The translations under genes and the position numbers were made by a program. This document shows, piece after piece, positions 49,677 through 58,705 of a stretch of DNA of 64,000 nucleotides. The stretch's first letter is position 1, and each line of letters starts with the position of its first letter. Below the pieces are notes generated by a model. It was not told the origin of the DNA and made no database searches. It saw only the letters and a list, made by a program, of their open reading frames with translations. Source of the DNA: Hymenobacter aerophilus DSM 13606 (lineage in GTDB: Bacteria; Bacteroidota; Bacteroidia; Cytophagales; Hymenobacteraceae); NCBI RefSeq assembly GCF_000382225.1, contig NZ_KB907800.1, positions 1-64,000 on the forward strand. The letters run 5' to 3'.

Positions 49677-51860
49677 ATGGAGAATTTCGTTGTTTCGGCC
49701 CGCAAGTACCGCCCGGCCACGTTCCGAAGCGTGGTGGGGCAGCAGCACGTGACTACCACGCTGCAAAACGCCATTGCCTCCCAGCACCTGGCCCAGGCCT
49801 TCCTGTTCTGCGGCCCCCGGGGCGTGGGCAAAACCACCTGCGCCCGCATTCTGGCCAAAACCATCAACTGCGAGTTCGTGGAGGAGCACGTGCGCCGCGG
49901 CCGGCCGGTATCGGAGCTGATTGCCCAGCAGCCCGACATCGTACCCGAGGCCCTGCTGAGCGCCGCCGACCCCGACAACACGCCCTTCGAACTGGAAGCC
50001 TGCGGCAAGTGCGGCTCGTGCCGGGCCTTCCAGGAAAGTGCCTCGTTCAACGTGCACGAGCTCGACGCGGCCTCCAACAACTCGGTTGAGGACATCCGGA
50101 GCCTCGTGGAGCAGGTGCGATACGCGCCTCAGCAGGGCCGCTACAAGGTCTATATCATCGACGAGGTGCACATGCTCTCGAACGCGGCCTTCAACGCCTT
50201 TCTCAAGACGCTGGAAGAGCCGCCGGGTTATGCCATCTTCATTCTGGCCACCACCGAGCGCCACAAGATCATCCCCACCATTCTCTCGCGCTGCCAGGTA
50301 TTCGATTTCAACCGGATTAAGGTGGATGACATCCGGGGCCACCTGCGCCACGTGGCCACCCAGGAGCAGATTGCGGCCGAGGATGACGCCCTGCACCTGC
50401 TGGCCCAGAAGGCCGACGGCGGCCTGCGCGACGCGCTGAGCATGTTCGACCAGATGGTGACGTTTTCGGGCCAGAACCTGCGCTACCAGGACGTGGTGCA
50501 GAACCTGCACATTCTGGACTACGAGTACTATTTCCGGCTGACCGACGCGCTGCTGACCGAAAACCTGAGCGCCACGCTGCTGCTGCTGGAGGAGGTGATG
50601 CAGAATGGCTTCGATTTGCACAATTTCGTGGTGGGCGCCGCCGAGCACCTGCGCGGCCTGCTCGTGTGCAAGGATGCCGTGACGGTGCAGCTGCTGGAAG
50701 TGTCCGACAACATTCGGGCGCGCTACGTGCAGCAGGCCCAGGCCGCGCCGCTGGCCTTTTTACTGTCCGGCCTGAACTTAGTCAGCCTCTGCGACCGGGA
50801 GTTCAAGCAGGCCAAAAACCAGCGCCTGCACGTCGAGCTGATGCTCATGAAGCTGGCCTACCTCAACGGCGCCGTGCAGTTTGCCCGCGACCTGAGCGCC
50901 GGCCCCGCCGCCTCGCCCCAGAACGGCGAGGCGAAAAAAAAAAGTAGCGTAAGCCCGCCAGCTACTTCCAACAGCGCGGTTTCGGCTCCAAACAACTCGT
51001 CCTCCGCTCCTACCGGCCAGCTGGTGGCCGACGGCACTGCCGAAACGCCCGCCACTTACGCCACGCCCGCCGCTGCTCCGCCCAGCCTAAGCACCAACCA
51101 CGAAGCACCAGGCGCTAAAAATCTAGCCCACGCCCCCGCCGACCCCCAGCCCATTGTGCCGGTGGAAAGCGGCGTGGAGGAGCTGCACGACACGCCCAGC
51201 ATCGAGGCCGCCACCAGCGTGCCCATCACCCATCAGCTGCGCGACACCGTGCCGCACGTGGAAATCGGGCGACCCAGCATTGCCGGCCACGAGCCGGGCC
51301 AGACGCCCGTAACGGCCGCCCCGCTGCCTCCGCCCATGCCCAAGCCGGGCGGTCCGCCCACCGGCAAACCACTGGGGCTGGGCACCAAGCTACCCGGCCT
51401 TGGCAGCTTGAGCGCCATGAAAGCCCAGCTGGCCCAGCAGGCCGCCGCCGGGCAGGCCCTGGTCGAAACCGAGCCCAGCGGCCCCGTAACCGGCCTGCCC
51501 GCCATCGACGACGCGGTGCTCCAGCGCGTGTGGCAGGAGCTGACCGAGGGGCGCAAAGCGGGCAGCATGATGCACTACAGCATCCTCAACCGCCCGGTGC
51601 AGGCCAACGAGCAGCACGTTATCCTACTGACCGTGGACAATCCTGTGCAGGAAGACCAGTTCAACGATTTCCGGGCCGATTTTATCGGGGAGTTGCGCCG
51701 CCGCACCGGCTACCCGCGCCTCACGGTGCAGGTGAGCGTGGTGGAGCGCCAGGAAACCGGCCGCAAGCTCTACACTGCCACCGACAAGCTGGAGTACCTC
51801 ACCGAAAAGTACCCCATGCTGGCCGAGATGAAGCAGCGCCTGGGGCTGGACGCCGACTAG
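49677..51860 (+). CDS. dnaX: DNA polymerase III subunit gamma/tau
   Basis: 727 residues from the ATG at 49677. Clamp-loader AAA+ ATPase: P-loop GPRGVGKT (46-53), zinc site from C65 and C109/C112/C115 (ACGKCGSC) with a roughly 40-residue insertion between first and second Cys, Walker B IIDEVHMLS, sensor LATTERHKIIPTILSRCQ (SRC Arg finger). Domain III ends near residue 410. A ten-A run at 50934-50943 encodes K420-K422; slippage in either direction meets a stop within five codons, giving a gamma-sized product of about 423 residues. A Pro/Ala-rich linker and a C-terminal tau domain follow. Confidence 0.95.
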   Translation: MENFVVSARKYRPATFRSVVGQQHVTTTLQNAIASQHLAQAFLFCGPRGVGKTTCARILAKTINCEFVEEHVRRGRPVSELIAQQPDIVPEALLSAADPDNTPFELEACGKCGSCRAFQESASFNVHELDAASNNSVEDIRSLVEQVRYAPQQGRYKVYIIDEVHMLSNAAFNAFLKTLEEPPGYAIFILATTERHKIIPTILSRCQVFDFNRIKVDDIRGHLRHVATQEQIAAEDDALHLLAQKADGGLRDALSMFDQMVTFSGQNLRYQDVVQNLHILDYEYYFRLTDALLTENLSATLLLLEEVMQNGFDLHNFVVGAAEHLRGLLVCKDAVTVQLLEVSDNIRARYVQQAQAAPLAFLLSGLNLVSLCDREFKQAKNQRLHVELMLMKLAYLNGAVQFARDLSAGPAASPQNGEAKKKSSVSPPATSNSAVSAPNNSSSAPTGQLVADGTAETPATYATPAAAPPSLSTNHEAPGAKNLAHAPADPQPIVPVESGVEELHDTPSIEAATSVPITHQLRDTVPHVEIGRPSIAGHEPGQTPVTAAPLPPPMPKPGGPPTGKPLGLGTKLPGLGSLSAMKAQLAQQAAAGQALVETEPSGPVTGLPAIDDAVLQRVWQELTEGRKAGSMMHYSILNRPVQANEQHVILLTVDNPVQEDQFNDFRADFIGELRRRTGYPRLTVQVSVVERQETGRKLYTATDKLEYLTEKYPMLAEMKQRLGLDAD
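50934..50943 (+). promoter_or_regulatory. A10 slippery run in dnaX
   Basis: GCG followed by ten A, then GTAGCGTAAG. Gaining one A gives four Lys codons then TAG; losing one gives three Lys, GTA, GCG, TAA. Equivalent A-runs cause transcript slippage in Thermus dnaX, and a shorter A-run with ribosomal frameshift acts in E. coli. Confidence 0.7.
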
Positions 51861-52032
51861 CTCACGGATTAGCGAGGATTTCAGCGGATTTCACGGATTT
51901 TGTAGTCGATTGGGAAGGGCTGCCTCTGGCGAGGCAGCCTTTCGGTTTTGCAGTTGTGCAGGTTTGAACTAATGCTCAGCAGGGCCAGCTACAAAATCCG
52001 TGAAATCCGCTGAAATCCGCGCTAATCCGTGA
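51861..52032. repeat. CACGGATT/GGATTTCAGCGG palindrome
   Basis: Arms TCACGGATTAGCGAGGATTT plus CAGCGGATTTCACGGATTTT facing AAAATCCGTGAAATCCGCTG plus AAATCCGCGCTAATCCGTGA, about 44 bp each, starting at the dnaX stop codon (51858-51860). It encloses the terminator listed next. Confidence 0.88.
51918..51949 (+). terminator. Intrinsic terminator after dnaX
   Basis: GGCTGCCTC-TGGC-GAGGCAGCC stem followed by TTTCGGTTTT. Confidence 0.85.
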
Positions 52033-52105
52033 TCCTATAAGCAATTTTTCGCACTTGAAAGGCGCACGGGGTACAGAGGGGCTTTTTATTCCCGGGGGGG
52101 ACGCC

Positions 52106-52113
52106 TATCTTTG
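52106..52113 (+). promoter_or_regulatory. -7 box (TATCTTTG) for the M16 peptidase gene
   Basis: Exact TAnnTTTG, 68 bp before the GTG start. Confidence 0.55.
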
Positions 52114-52181
52114 GGTTTCTTATGGTGTTGTGGCTTTTCCGCCCCTGCACTGCCTTCCGCTCTTCCTTCCCCCTTTTGCTC

Positions 52182-55157
52182 GTGAGAAAACCCCTTTTGC
52201 TTTTCGTTCCGGCCCTGGCTGCCCTGGGTCTGACCCAGTGCCAAACCAGTAAGCCCACCACTTCGGCCAGCGCGGCTACCCCGGCCACCGAGGCTAGCGC
52301 GCCGGCCCGGCAAAAGGAATATACGTACCAGACCGTTCCCGGCGACCCGCTCAAGGCCCGCATCTATACCCTCGACAACGGCCTGACGGTTTACCTCTCC
52401 GACTACAAGGACGCCCCGCGCATCCAGACCTACCTGGCCGTGCGCGCCGGCTCGAAGAACGACCCGGCCACCGCGACCGGCCTGGCCCACTACCTGGAGC
52501 ACATGGTGTTCAAGGGCACCTCGCAGCTGGGCACCCAGAATTGGGCCCAGGAAAAGCCCGAGCTGGATAAGATTGAGGCCCTTTACGAGCAGTACCGCGC
52601 CCAGCGCAACGACCCCGCCGCCCGCCAGAAAACCTACCACCAGATTGACTCCATTTCGGGCGTGGCGGCTAAGTACGCCGTGGCCAACGAGTACGACAAG
52701 GTGATGGGCGCCATCGGCTCGCAGGGCTCCAACGCCTACACCTCGGTCGAGCAGACGGTGTACCAGGAGGACATTCCGAGCAACCAGCTGGAGAAGTGGG
52801 CCGCCATTCAGGCCGAGCGCATGGGCGAGCTGGTGCCGCGCCTGTTCCATACCGAGCTGGAGGCCGTGTACGAGGAGAAGAACCGCGGCCTCGACAACGA
52901 CTTCAACAAGGAGTTTGAGGCCATCAACCGCACGCTGTACAAAAAGCACCAGTACGGCACGCAAACCACCATCGGCACCATCGAGCACCTGCAGAATCCG
53001 TCCATCACGGAAATCAAGGCCTACTACGATACCTACTACGTGCCCAACAATGTGGCCCTGGCCCTGAGCGGCGACCTGGACTACGACCAGACCATCCGCA
53101 CGATTGACAAGTACTTCGGCCAGCTCAAGCGCAAGCCGGTGCCCACCTTCGAGGTGGCCAAGGAAGAGCCGTTGACGGCTCCGGTTATCACGAAAATTGT
53201 GGGGCCGGCCGCCGAGAACGTGATGCTGGGCTTCCGCTTCCCCGGCAGCAACACCAAGGATGCCCTGGTGCTGCGCATGATTGACAAGATTCTGAGCAAC
53301 GGCCAGGCCGGCCTGATTGACCTCAACCTCAACCAGCAGCAGAAAGTGTTGCAGGCGGCCTCGTTCACCAACCTGTTCAACGACTACTCCTCACACATCC
53401 TCTATGCCACGCCCCGCCAGGGCCAGAAGCTGGAGGAAGTGCGCGACCTGCTGCTGGCCCAGCTGGAGCAGGTGAAAAAGGGCGACTTCCCGGAGTGGCT
53501 GATTCCGGCCATCGTCAACAACGAGCAGCTGCAGCGCACCAAGAGCTACGAAAGCAACGCGGCCCGCGCCGATGCCATGATTGAGGCCTTCCTGGCCCGC
53601 GAGGACTGGAAGGACTACCTGCAGCAGTTCGACGACTTCGGCAAGATTACCCGCGACGACGTGATGCGCGTGGCCCGGCAGTACTACGGCCCCGGTTACG
53701 CCCTGGTGTACAAGCGCACCGGCCAGGACCCCAACGTGGTGAAGGTGGTGAAGCCCGCCATTACGCCCGTGCCCGTCAACCGCGAGGCGGCCTCCGACTT
53801 CTACAAGCAGGTGATGGGCATGTCGTCGCCGGATTTGCAGCCGGTGTTCGTTGATTACAAGCAGGACATCAAGGAAACCAAGCTGGCCTCGGGCATTCCG
53901 GTGTACTACACCCGCAACACCGAGAACAACCTGTTCAACCTGTTCTACGTGCTCGATATGGGCACCAACGCTAACCAACGCCTCGGTTTGGCTACCGACT
54001 ATTTGCAGTACCTCGGCACCGGCAAATACTCGGCCGCCGAGCTGCAGCAGGAGTTCTACAAGCTGGGCTGCTCGTTCGGCGTCCAGAGCGACCAGGACCG
54101 CACTACCATCAGCCTTAGCGGCCTCGACAGCAACATGGAGCCCGCGCTCCAGCTGTTCGAGAGCCTGCTGGCCGCCCCCAAGCCCGATGCCGCCGCCCTC
54201 AAGAACATGGTGGCCGGCGTGCTCAAGGCCCGTGCCGATGCCAAGCTCAATAAGGGCGTGATTCTGCAGCAGGCCATGGTGAACTACGCCAAGTACGGCC
54301 CCCAGAACCCCTTCACCACCCAACTCAGCGAAAAGGAGCTCAAGGCCCTCAAGCCCGAGCAGCTCACCAGCCTCATCCAGAAGCTGCCCACCTACCAGCA
54401 CCGGGTGCTCTACTACGGCCCCAAGGCCGAAAGCGGCCTGACGGCCACGCTCAACCAACTGCACAAAACGCCCGCCACGCTGGCCGCCGTGCCCGCCAAC
54501 AAGGACTTCGCCGAGCAGCCCCTGACTACGCCCAAAGTGTACTGGGTGGATTACAACATGGTGCAGGCCGAAATCCTGTTCCTGAGCAAGGGCCCCGTGT
54601 TCGATAAGACGCTCGTGCCCACCACCAGCCTCTACAACACCTACTTCGGGGGCGGCATGGGCAGCATCGTGTTCCAGGAGCTGCGCGAAAGCCAGGCCCT
54701 GGCCTACTCGGCGTCCTCGCGCTTCGCCAATGCCGACAAGCTGGGCCGCAGCTCCTACAACATGAGCTACATCGGGGCCCAGGCCGACAAGCTGCCCGAG
54801 GCCATGGCCGGCATGGAGCTCCTGCTCAATGACATGCCTACCGCCGAAGCCAATCTGCAGATTGCCAAAGATGCCATCCGCAACAGCATCGCCACCGACC
54901 GCATCACCAAGTCCGACATCCTCTTCAGCTACGAGCGCGCCAAGCGCCTGGGCCTCGACTACGACCTGCGCCGCGACGTGTACGAGCAAACCGGCAAGAT
55001 GAGCTTCGCCGACCTGCTCAAGTTTCAGCAGGCCCGCATCAAAGGCCAGCCCCAGACCATCCTCGTCATCGGCTCCAAAGACCGCCTCAACTTTAAGGCC
55101 CTGGCCAAGTACGGCAAAGTCGAGCAGCTGACGCTAAAGGAGATTTTCGGGTACTAG
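52182..55157 (+). CDS. M16 family zinc peptidase lipoprotein
   Basis: 991 residues from GTG at 52182, chosen because it gives a clean lipoprotein signal (MRKPLLLFVPALAALGLTQC, lipobox Cys 20). Inverted zinc motif HYLEH (H103, E106, H107) with the downstream Glu in the AVYEEKNRGLDND region. Two pitrilysin-type halves follow; the second (from about 540, KLASGIPVYYTRNTENNLFNLFY) is inactive. SYESNAARADAM and GGGMGSIVFQELRESQALAYS are typical. Members degrade peptides in the periplasm or at the outer membrane. Full length for the 110-kDa group. Confidence 0.92.
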   Translation: MRKPLLLFVPALAALGLTQCQTSKPTTSASAATPATEASAPARQKEYTYQTVPGDPLKARIYTLDNGLTVYLSDYKDAPRIQTYLAVRAGSKNDPATATGLAHYLEHMVFKGTSQLGTQNWAQEKPELDKIEALYEQYRAQRNDPAARQKTYHQIDSISGVAAKYAVANEYDKVMGAIGSQGSNAYTSVEQTVYQEDIPSNQLEKWAAIQAERMGELVPRLFHTELEAVYEEKNRGLDNDFNKEFEAINRTLYKKHQYGTQTTIGTIEHLQNPSITEIKAYYDTYYVPNNVALALSGDLDYDQTIRTIDKYFGQLKRKPVPTFEVAKEEPLTAPVITKIVGPAAENVMLGFRFPGSNTKDALVLRMIDKILSNGQAGLIDLNLNQQQKVLQAASFTNLFNDYSSHILYATPRQGQKLEEVRDLLLAQLEQVKKGDFPEWLIPAIVNNEQLQRTKSYESNAARADAMIEAFLAREDWKDYLQQFDDFGKITRDDVMRVARQYYGPGYALVYKRTGQDPNVVKVVKPAITPVPVNREAASDFYKQVMGMSSPDLQPVFVDYKQDIKETKLASGIPVYYTRNTENNLFNLFYVLDMGTNANQRLGLATDYLQYLGTGKYSAAELQQEFYKLGCSFGVQSDQDRTTISLSGLDSNMEPALQLFESLLAAPKPDAAALKNMVAGVLKARADAKLNKGVILQQAMVNYAKYGPQNPFTTQLSEKELKALKPEQLTSLIQKLPTYQHRVLYYGPKAESGLTATLNQLHKTPATLAAVPANKDFAEQPLTTPKVYWVDYNMVQAEILFLSKGPVFDKTLVPTTSLYNTYFGGGMGSIVFQELRESQALAYSASSRFANADKLGRSSYNMSYIGAQADKLPEAMAGMELLLNDMPTAEANLQIAKDAIRNSIATDRITKSDILFSYERAKRLGLDYDLRRDVYEQTGKMSFADLLKFQQARIKGQPQTILVIGSKDRLNFKALAKYGKVEQLTLKEIFGY

Positions 55158-55174
55158 AACTATGGGTAACTACT

Positions 55175-55263
55175 TGTCATCCTGAGCAGAGCGAAGGACC
55201 TATACAGAAGCTAACATCATCTAATACCTTCTGTATAGGTCCTTCGCTCTGCTCAGGATGACA
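55175..55263. repeat. TGTCAT-CTGAG palindrome, class I, perfect 36-bp arms
   Basis: TGTCATCCTGAGCAGAGCGA onward through GGACCTATACAGAAG, mirrored exactly with hinge AGA in both arms and a 17-nt loop. Between the peptidase gene and icd. Confidence 0.93.
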
Positions 55264-55352
55264 GAAGTAAAGCGCTACGTCCTCCCTCCCCTACCAACCA
55301 AGCACTCACCTCAAAATACCTGTCACGTAACACCTGACACTTCTTTTTAACA

Positions 55353-56615
55353 ATGGCAGAGAAAATAACCATCAAGAACGGCAAGCTCAACGTGCCGGAT
55401 CAGCCCATTATTCCATTTATTGAGGGCGACGGCACGGGGCCGGATATTTGGGCTGCGGCCGTGCGCGTGTTTGATGCGGCGGTAGAGAAGGCCTACAACG
55501 GCAAGCGCAAGCTGGAGTGGAAGGAAGTGCTGGCCGGCGAGAAGGCCTTCAAGCAGGTAAACAACTGGCTGCCCAACGAAACCCTCGACGCTTTCCGCGA
55601 CTACCTGGTAGGCATCAAAGGCCCCCTGACGACGCCCGTGGGCGGCGGCATCCGGAGCCTGAACGTGGCCCTGCGCCAGGAGCTCGACCTGTATGCCTGC
55701 GTGCGGCCCGTGCGCTGGTTCGAGGGCGTACCCTCGCCCGTAAAGCAGCCCGAACTGACCGACATGGTCATCTTCCGTGAGAACACCGAGGACATCTACG
55801 CCGGCATCGAGTACATGAACGGCACGCCCCAGGCCCAGAAGATGCTCGAATTCCTGCAGGACGAGATGGGCGTGAAGAAAATCCGCTTCCCCGAAACGTC
55901 GTCGTTCGGCATCAAGCCCGTGAGCAAGGAAGGCACCGAGCGCCTCGTGCGCGCGGCCATCGAGTACGCCATCAAGCACAAAAAGCCTTCGGTGACCATC
56001 GTGCACAAGGGCAACATCATGAAGTTCACCGAAGGCGCGTTCAAGACCTGGGGCTACGAGCTGGCCGAGAAGGAGTTTGGCGACAAGGTGTACACCTGGG
56101 CCCAGTACGACAAGGTGCTGGCCAAGCAGGGCCAGGAAATGGCCGACGCCCAGCAGAAGCTGGCCCTCGACAGCGGCAAGATCCTCATCAAGGACAGCAT
56201 CGCCGACGCCTTCCTGCAGCAAATCCTGCTCCGCCCCGCCGACTACTCGGTGGTGGCCACGCTCAACCTGAACGGCGACTACATCTCCGACGCGCTGGCC
56301 GCCATTGTGGGCGGTATCGGCATCGCGCCGGGTGCCAACATCAACTACGAAACCGGCCACGCCATCTTCGAAGCCACCCACGGCACGGCCCCCAAGTACG
56401 CCGGCCTCGACAAGGTGAACCCCGGCTCGGTGATTCTGAGCGGCGCCCTGATGCTGGAGCACCTGGGCTGGCAGGAAGCCGCCGACCTCATCTACAAGGG
56501 CCTCGAAGCCGCCATCGATAGCAAGCGCGTCACCTACGACTTCGAGCGCCAGATGGACGGCGCCACCCTGCTCAAATGCAGCGAGTTCGGCGACGAAATT
56601 ATCAAGGATATGTAG
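55353..56615 (+). CDS. icd: NADP-dependent isocitrate dehydrogenase
   Basis: 420 residues. TCA-cycle oxidative decarboxylation of isocitrate to 2-oxoglutarate. Features: [19 protein letters not shown] (about 18-36), [24 protein letters not shown] (substrate binding), [14 protein letters not shown] (phospho-regulated Ser is replaced by Thr in the E. coli-type loop region), [16 protein letters not shown], and [44 protein letters not shown] gives NADP preference. The usual E. coli-type length. Confidence 0.94.
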   Translation: MAEKITIKNGKLNVPDQPIIPFIEGDGTGPDIWAAAVRVFDAAVEKAYNGKRKLEWKEVLAGEKAFKQVNNWLPNETLDAFRDYLVGIKGPLTTPVGGGIRSLNVALRQELDLYACVRPVRWFEGVPSPVKQPELTDMVIFRENTEDIYAGIEYMNGTPQAQKMLEFLQDEMGVKKIRFPETSSFGIKPVSKEGTERLVRAAIEYAIKHKKPSVTIVHKGNIMKFTEGAFKTWGYELAEKEFGDKVYTWAQYDKVLAKQGQEMADAQQKLALDSGKILIKDSIADAFLQQILLRPADYSVVATLNLNGDYISDALAAIVGGIGIAPGANINYETGHAIFEATHGTAPKYAGLDKVNPGSVILSGALMLEHLGWQEAADLIYKGLEAAIDSKRVTYDFERQMDGATLLKCSEFGDEIIKDM

Positions 56616-56648
56616 TAGCTTGGCATAAGCCAACTACCTCAACCCGAA

Positions 56649-56685
56649 CCCCCGCGTTGGCTATATGGCTGGCGCGGGGGTTTTT
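56649..56685 (+). terminator. Intrinsic terminator of icd
   Basis: CCCCCGCGTTGGC stem closing with GCTGGCGCGGGGG and TTTTT, 34 bp past the icd stop. It marks the left border of the AT-rich island. Confidence 0.85.
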
Positions 56686-56806
56686 ATGATAGCAAAACAT
56701 ATTAGGTTTTAATCTAACCAAAGAAATCATGTAAATTTCATTATATATTCAAATGATAATAGCAGTAGACCCCATCTTTGACGTTAAAGACCAAAGCTTT
56801 TAGCGA

Positions 56807-57538
56807 ATGAAATACTCTGACGTAGAAATATCATCAGTAAGTGACCTAATAACTCAACTAAAGAATCATATATGTGATTTCAAAGGCCCAATTTGGTTTC
56901 GTGGTCAATCTAGATCAGAGTGGTCATTGCAACCTCGCTTAATGCGCTTAGAAGATAAGCCTCCAGAAACACATTATTTCAATAGATTCAAACAGGATGC
57001 TTCACTTATTCTTCAAAGCAGACCTAATAATGAATTTGAATGGTTGTTTCTTATGCAACACTACGGTGTACCTACTCGCCTTCTAGACTGGTCAGAGAGT
57101 GCATTAGTCGCACTTTATTTCGCGATAAGCAAAGAACCTGAAGAGGATGGGGCTTTGTGGGTTTTGCAGCCTACTGTATTAAATCAAAAAAGTAGATATA
57201 AGCCTGAGTTTGAGTTTGAGATACCGTCATTTGAAGATGAAATATTGATAAATTATCTACCCTCTACGATAGCGAGGGAAAGCAAGTCTAGCCTTCTACC
57301 TATTGCTGCCATTGCACCTAGGAACAGCCCGAGAATGCAAGCACAGCAAGGTGTATTCACTATCTCTCATAGAGAAAATATAATAATTGAAAATTCGGGA
57401 GATACTATTGACCATATATGGAAGTACATCATACCCAATTCGTGCAAGTCCGAATTAATCAAAGAGCTTAAGCTGCTAGGCACAAATAAGTTTCAATTAT
57501 TCCCCGAACTGGATAGTCTCTCCGAAATATTCTCATAA
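56807..57538 (+). CDS. FRG domain protein in AT-rich island
   Basis: 243 residues. The FRG domain is named for its conserved Phe-Arg-Gly, here at 31-33 in PIWFRGQSRSEWSLQPRLMR. The other hallmark block is MQHYGVPTRLLDWSESALVA (about 83-102). Later SSLLPIAAIAPRNSPRMQAQQGVFTISH matches the family's R-x-x-x-Q-x-G-x-F motif. The domain occurs as short solitary or fused proteins, often near mobile or defence genes; no activity is proven to my knowledge. Codon use is strongly AT-rich compared with all flanking genes. The next gene begins one base after its stop codon, so they are co-translated. Confidence 0.88.
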   Translation: MKYSDVEISSVSDLITQLKNHICDFKGPIWFRGQSRSEWSLQPRLMRLEDKPPETHYFNRFKQDASLILQSRPNNEFEWLFLMQHYGVPTRLLDWSESALVALYFAISKEPEEDGALWVLQPTVLNQKSRYKPEFEFEIPSFEDEILINYLPSTIARESKSSLLPIAAIAPRNSPRMQAQQGVFTISHRENIIIENSGDTIDHIWKYIIPNSCKSELIKELKLLGTNKFQLFPELDSLSEIFS

Positions 57539-57539
57539 C

Positions 57540-58610
57540 ATGGCAACAATAAAAACATACCAGCTACCCAATAGTTCCGTTTTGAGAATATACTCAGACA
57601 AAGACATAATCAAAGAAGATCCTGAATATCAAAGAAAGGGTGATGTGTGGACGTTAGAAAAAAAACAATTATTAATAGATTCAATACTAAATGAATATGA
57701 TATACCAAAATTATATTTTCATTATTTAAACAAAAGTCAACGCGAAGCCACTAACAACCCCTTTGAATATGCAATCATTGATGGAAGGCAAAGACTGCAA
57801 GCAATTTATGAATTTATAGATGGCAAGTTTACTCTTGCTAACGATTTTGAATATTTAGCTGATGAACTAGTCCGTGCAGGAAATATGAGTTACATTGATT
57901 TAGCTATGTCTTATCCTAAATTAAAAATTAGATTCGATTCATTCACTTTACCAATAATATCAGTTGAGACAGAAGATATTGATTTAATTGAAGACATGTT
58001 TTCTAGGCTAAATGAAGCTGTTCCTCTTAATGCCTCTGAAAAGAGAAATGCATTAGGAGGAATTATGGCCAAGTTGATAAGGGATTTATCTAAAAATATT
58101 TTCTTCACTCAGAAGGTTAGATTTAAAAATAATAGATTACAACATTATGAAGTTGCAGCTAAGCTTCTTTTCATTGAAAATAGTTTGTTATTAAGTCAAA
58201 AAATAATTGACACCAAGAAACCATATCTCGATAGAATGGTACTAGACTACCGTGATAATAATGATCATAACCCTGATTTAACTTTTTCCAATTGTGAATC
58301 TACTATAGATAATATGAACAATTGTTTTCAAGACTATGATTCGTTACTTAGAACCCAGTCACCTATTACTATATACTATCTGTTGTTTAGAAAGGCTGCC
58401 ATCAATGACGAACTACATATTGTAACCAGAGATGCAATAAAGCGCTTTTACGACGAATTAGAAAGCAATAGAAGGAGAGCCGAAATTGATATAACAACGG
58501 CTAACTATGAGTATCTTGAATTTGACCGTATGTCTCAACAAGGAACTAACGACGCTTCCTCAATTAGAGAGAGAGCCCGCATTATGGCTGATTTTATAGG
58601 CTTAAGTTGA
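57540..58610 (+). CDS. DUF262 (ParB/GmrS-like) protein, partner of the FRG protein
   Basis: 356 residues. DUF262 fold: EYQRKGDVWTLEKKQLLIDSILNEYDIPKLYF (about 29-60) and the hallmark DGRQRLQAIYEFIDGKF (81-97), a DGxQR signature as in ParB-like and GmrS-type nucleotide-binding domains. Then FSRLNEAVPLNASEKRNALGG (about 153-173) and a helical C-terminus. There is no DUF1524 HNH nuclease or any other nuclease motif, unlike GmrSD and SspE. One-base spacing to the FRG gene and matched low GC show they moved as a unit. Likely a defence or regulatory pair; activity unknown. Confidence 0.88.
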   Translation: MATIKTYQLPNSSVLRIYSDKDIIKEDPEYQRKGDVWTLEKKQLLIDSILNEYDIPKLYFHYLNKSQREATNNPFEYAIIDGRQRLQAIYEFIDGKFTLANDFEYLADELVRAGNMSYIDLAMSYPKLKIRFDSFTLPIISVETEDIDLIEDMFSRLNEAVPLNASEKRNALGGIMAKLIRDLSKNIFFTQKVRFKNNRLQHYEVAAKLLFIENSLLLSQKIIDTKKPYLDRMVLDYRDNNDHNPDLTFSNCESTIDNMNNCFQDYDSLLRTQSPITIYYLLFRKAAINDELHIVTRDAIKRFYDELESNRRRAEIDITTANYEYLEFDRMSQQGTNDASSIRERARIMADFIGLS

Positions 58611-58654
58611 TTTTAAATCATAAGATACAATCCTATTCGTACTTTCAGAAAGTA

Positions 58655-58683
58655 GAACAGGGCACCCACCGGGTGCCCTGTTC
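58655..58683 (+). terminator. Hairpin closing the AT-rich island
   Basis: GAACAGGGCACCC-ACC-GGGTGCCCTGTTC perfect 13-bp stem, 45 bp past the DUF262 stop; GC-rich DNA resumes right after it. Confidence 0.75.
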
Positions 58684-58705
58684 TATTCCAAACGAAGCCC
58701 GCCAG

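Noticed and set aside
53391..54989. 532-codon open frame on the minus strand inside the M16 peptidase gene
   Set aside because: Gly/Val/His-rich antisense shadow typical of GC-rich codons; the plus strand has the zinc motif and full family match.
55347..56633. 428-codon minus-strand frame covering icd
   Set aside because: Complementary shadow of a clear isocitrate dehydrogenase gene; no motif or signal of its own.
57540..58610. Type IV restriction enzyme (GmrSD-like)
   Set aside because: Only the DUF262 half is present; no DUF1524 HNH motif in either gene of the pair.
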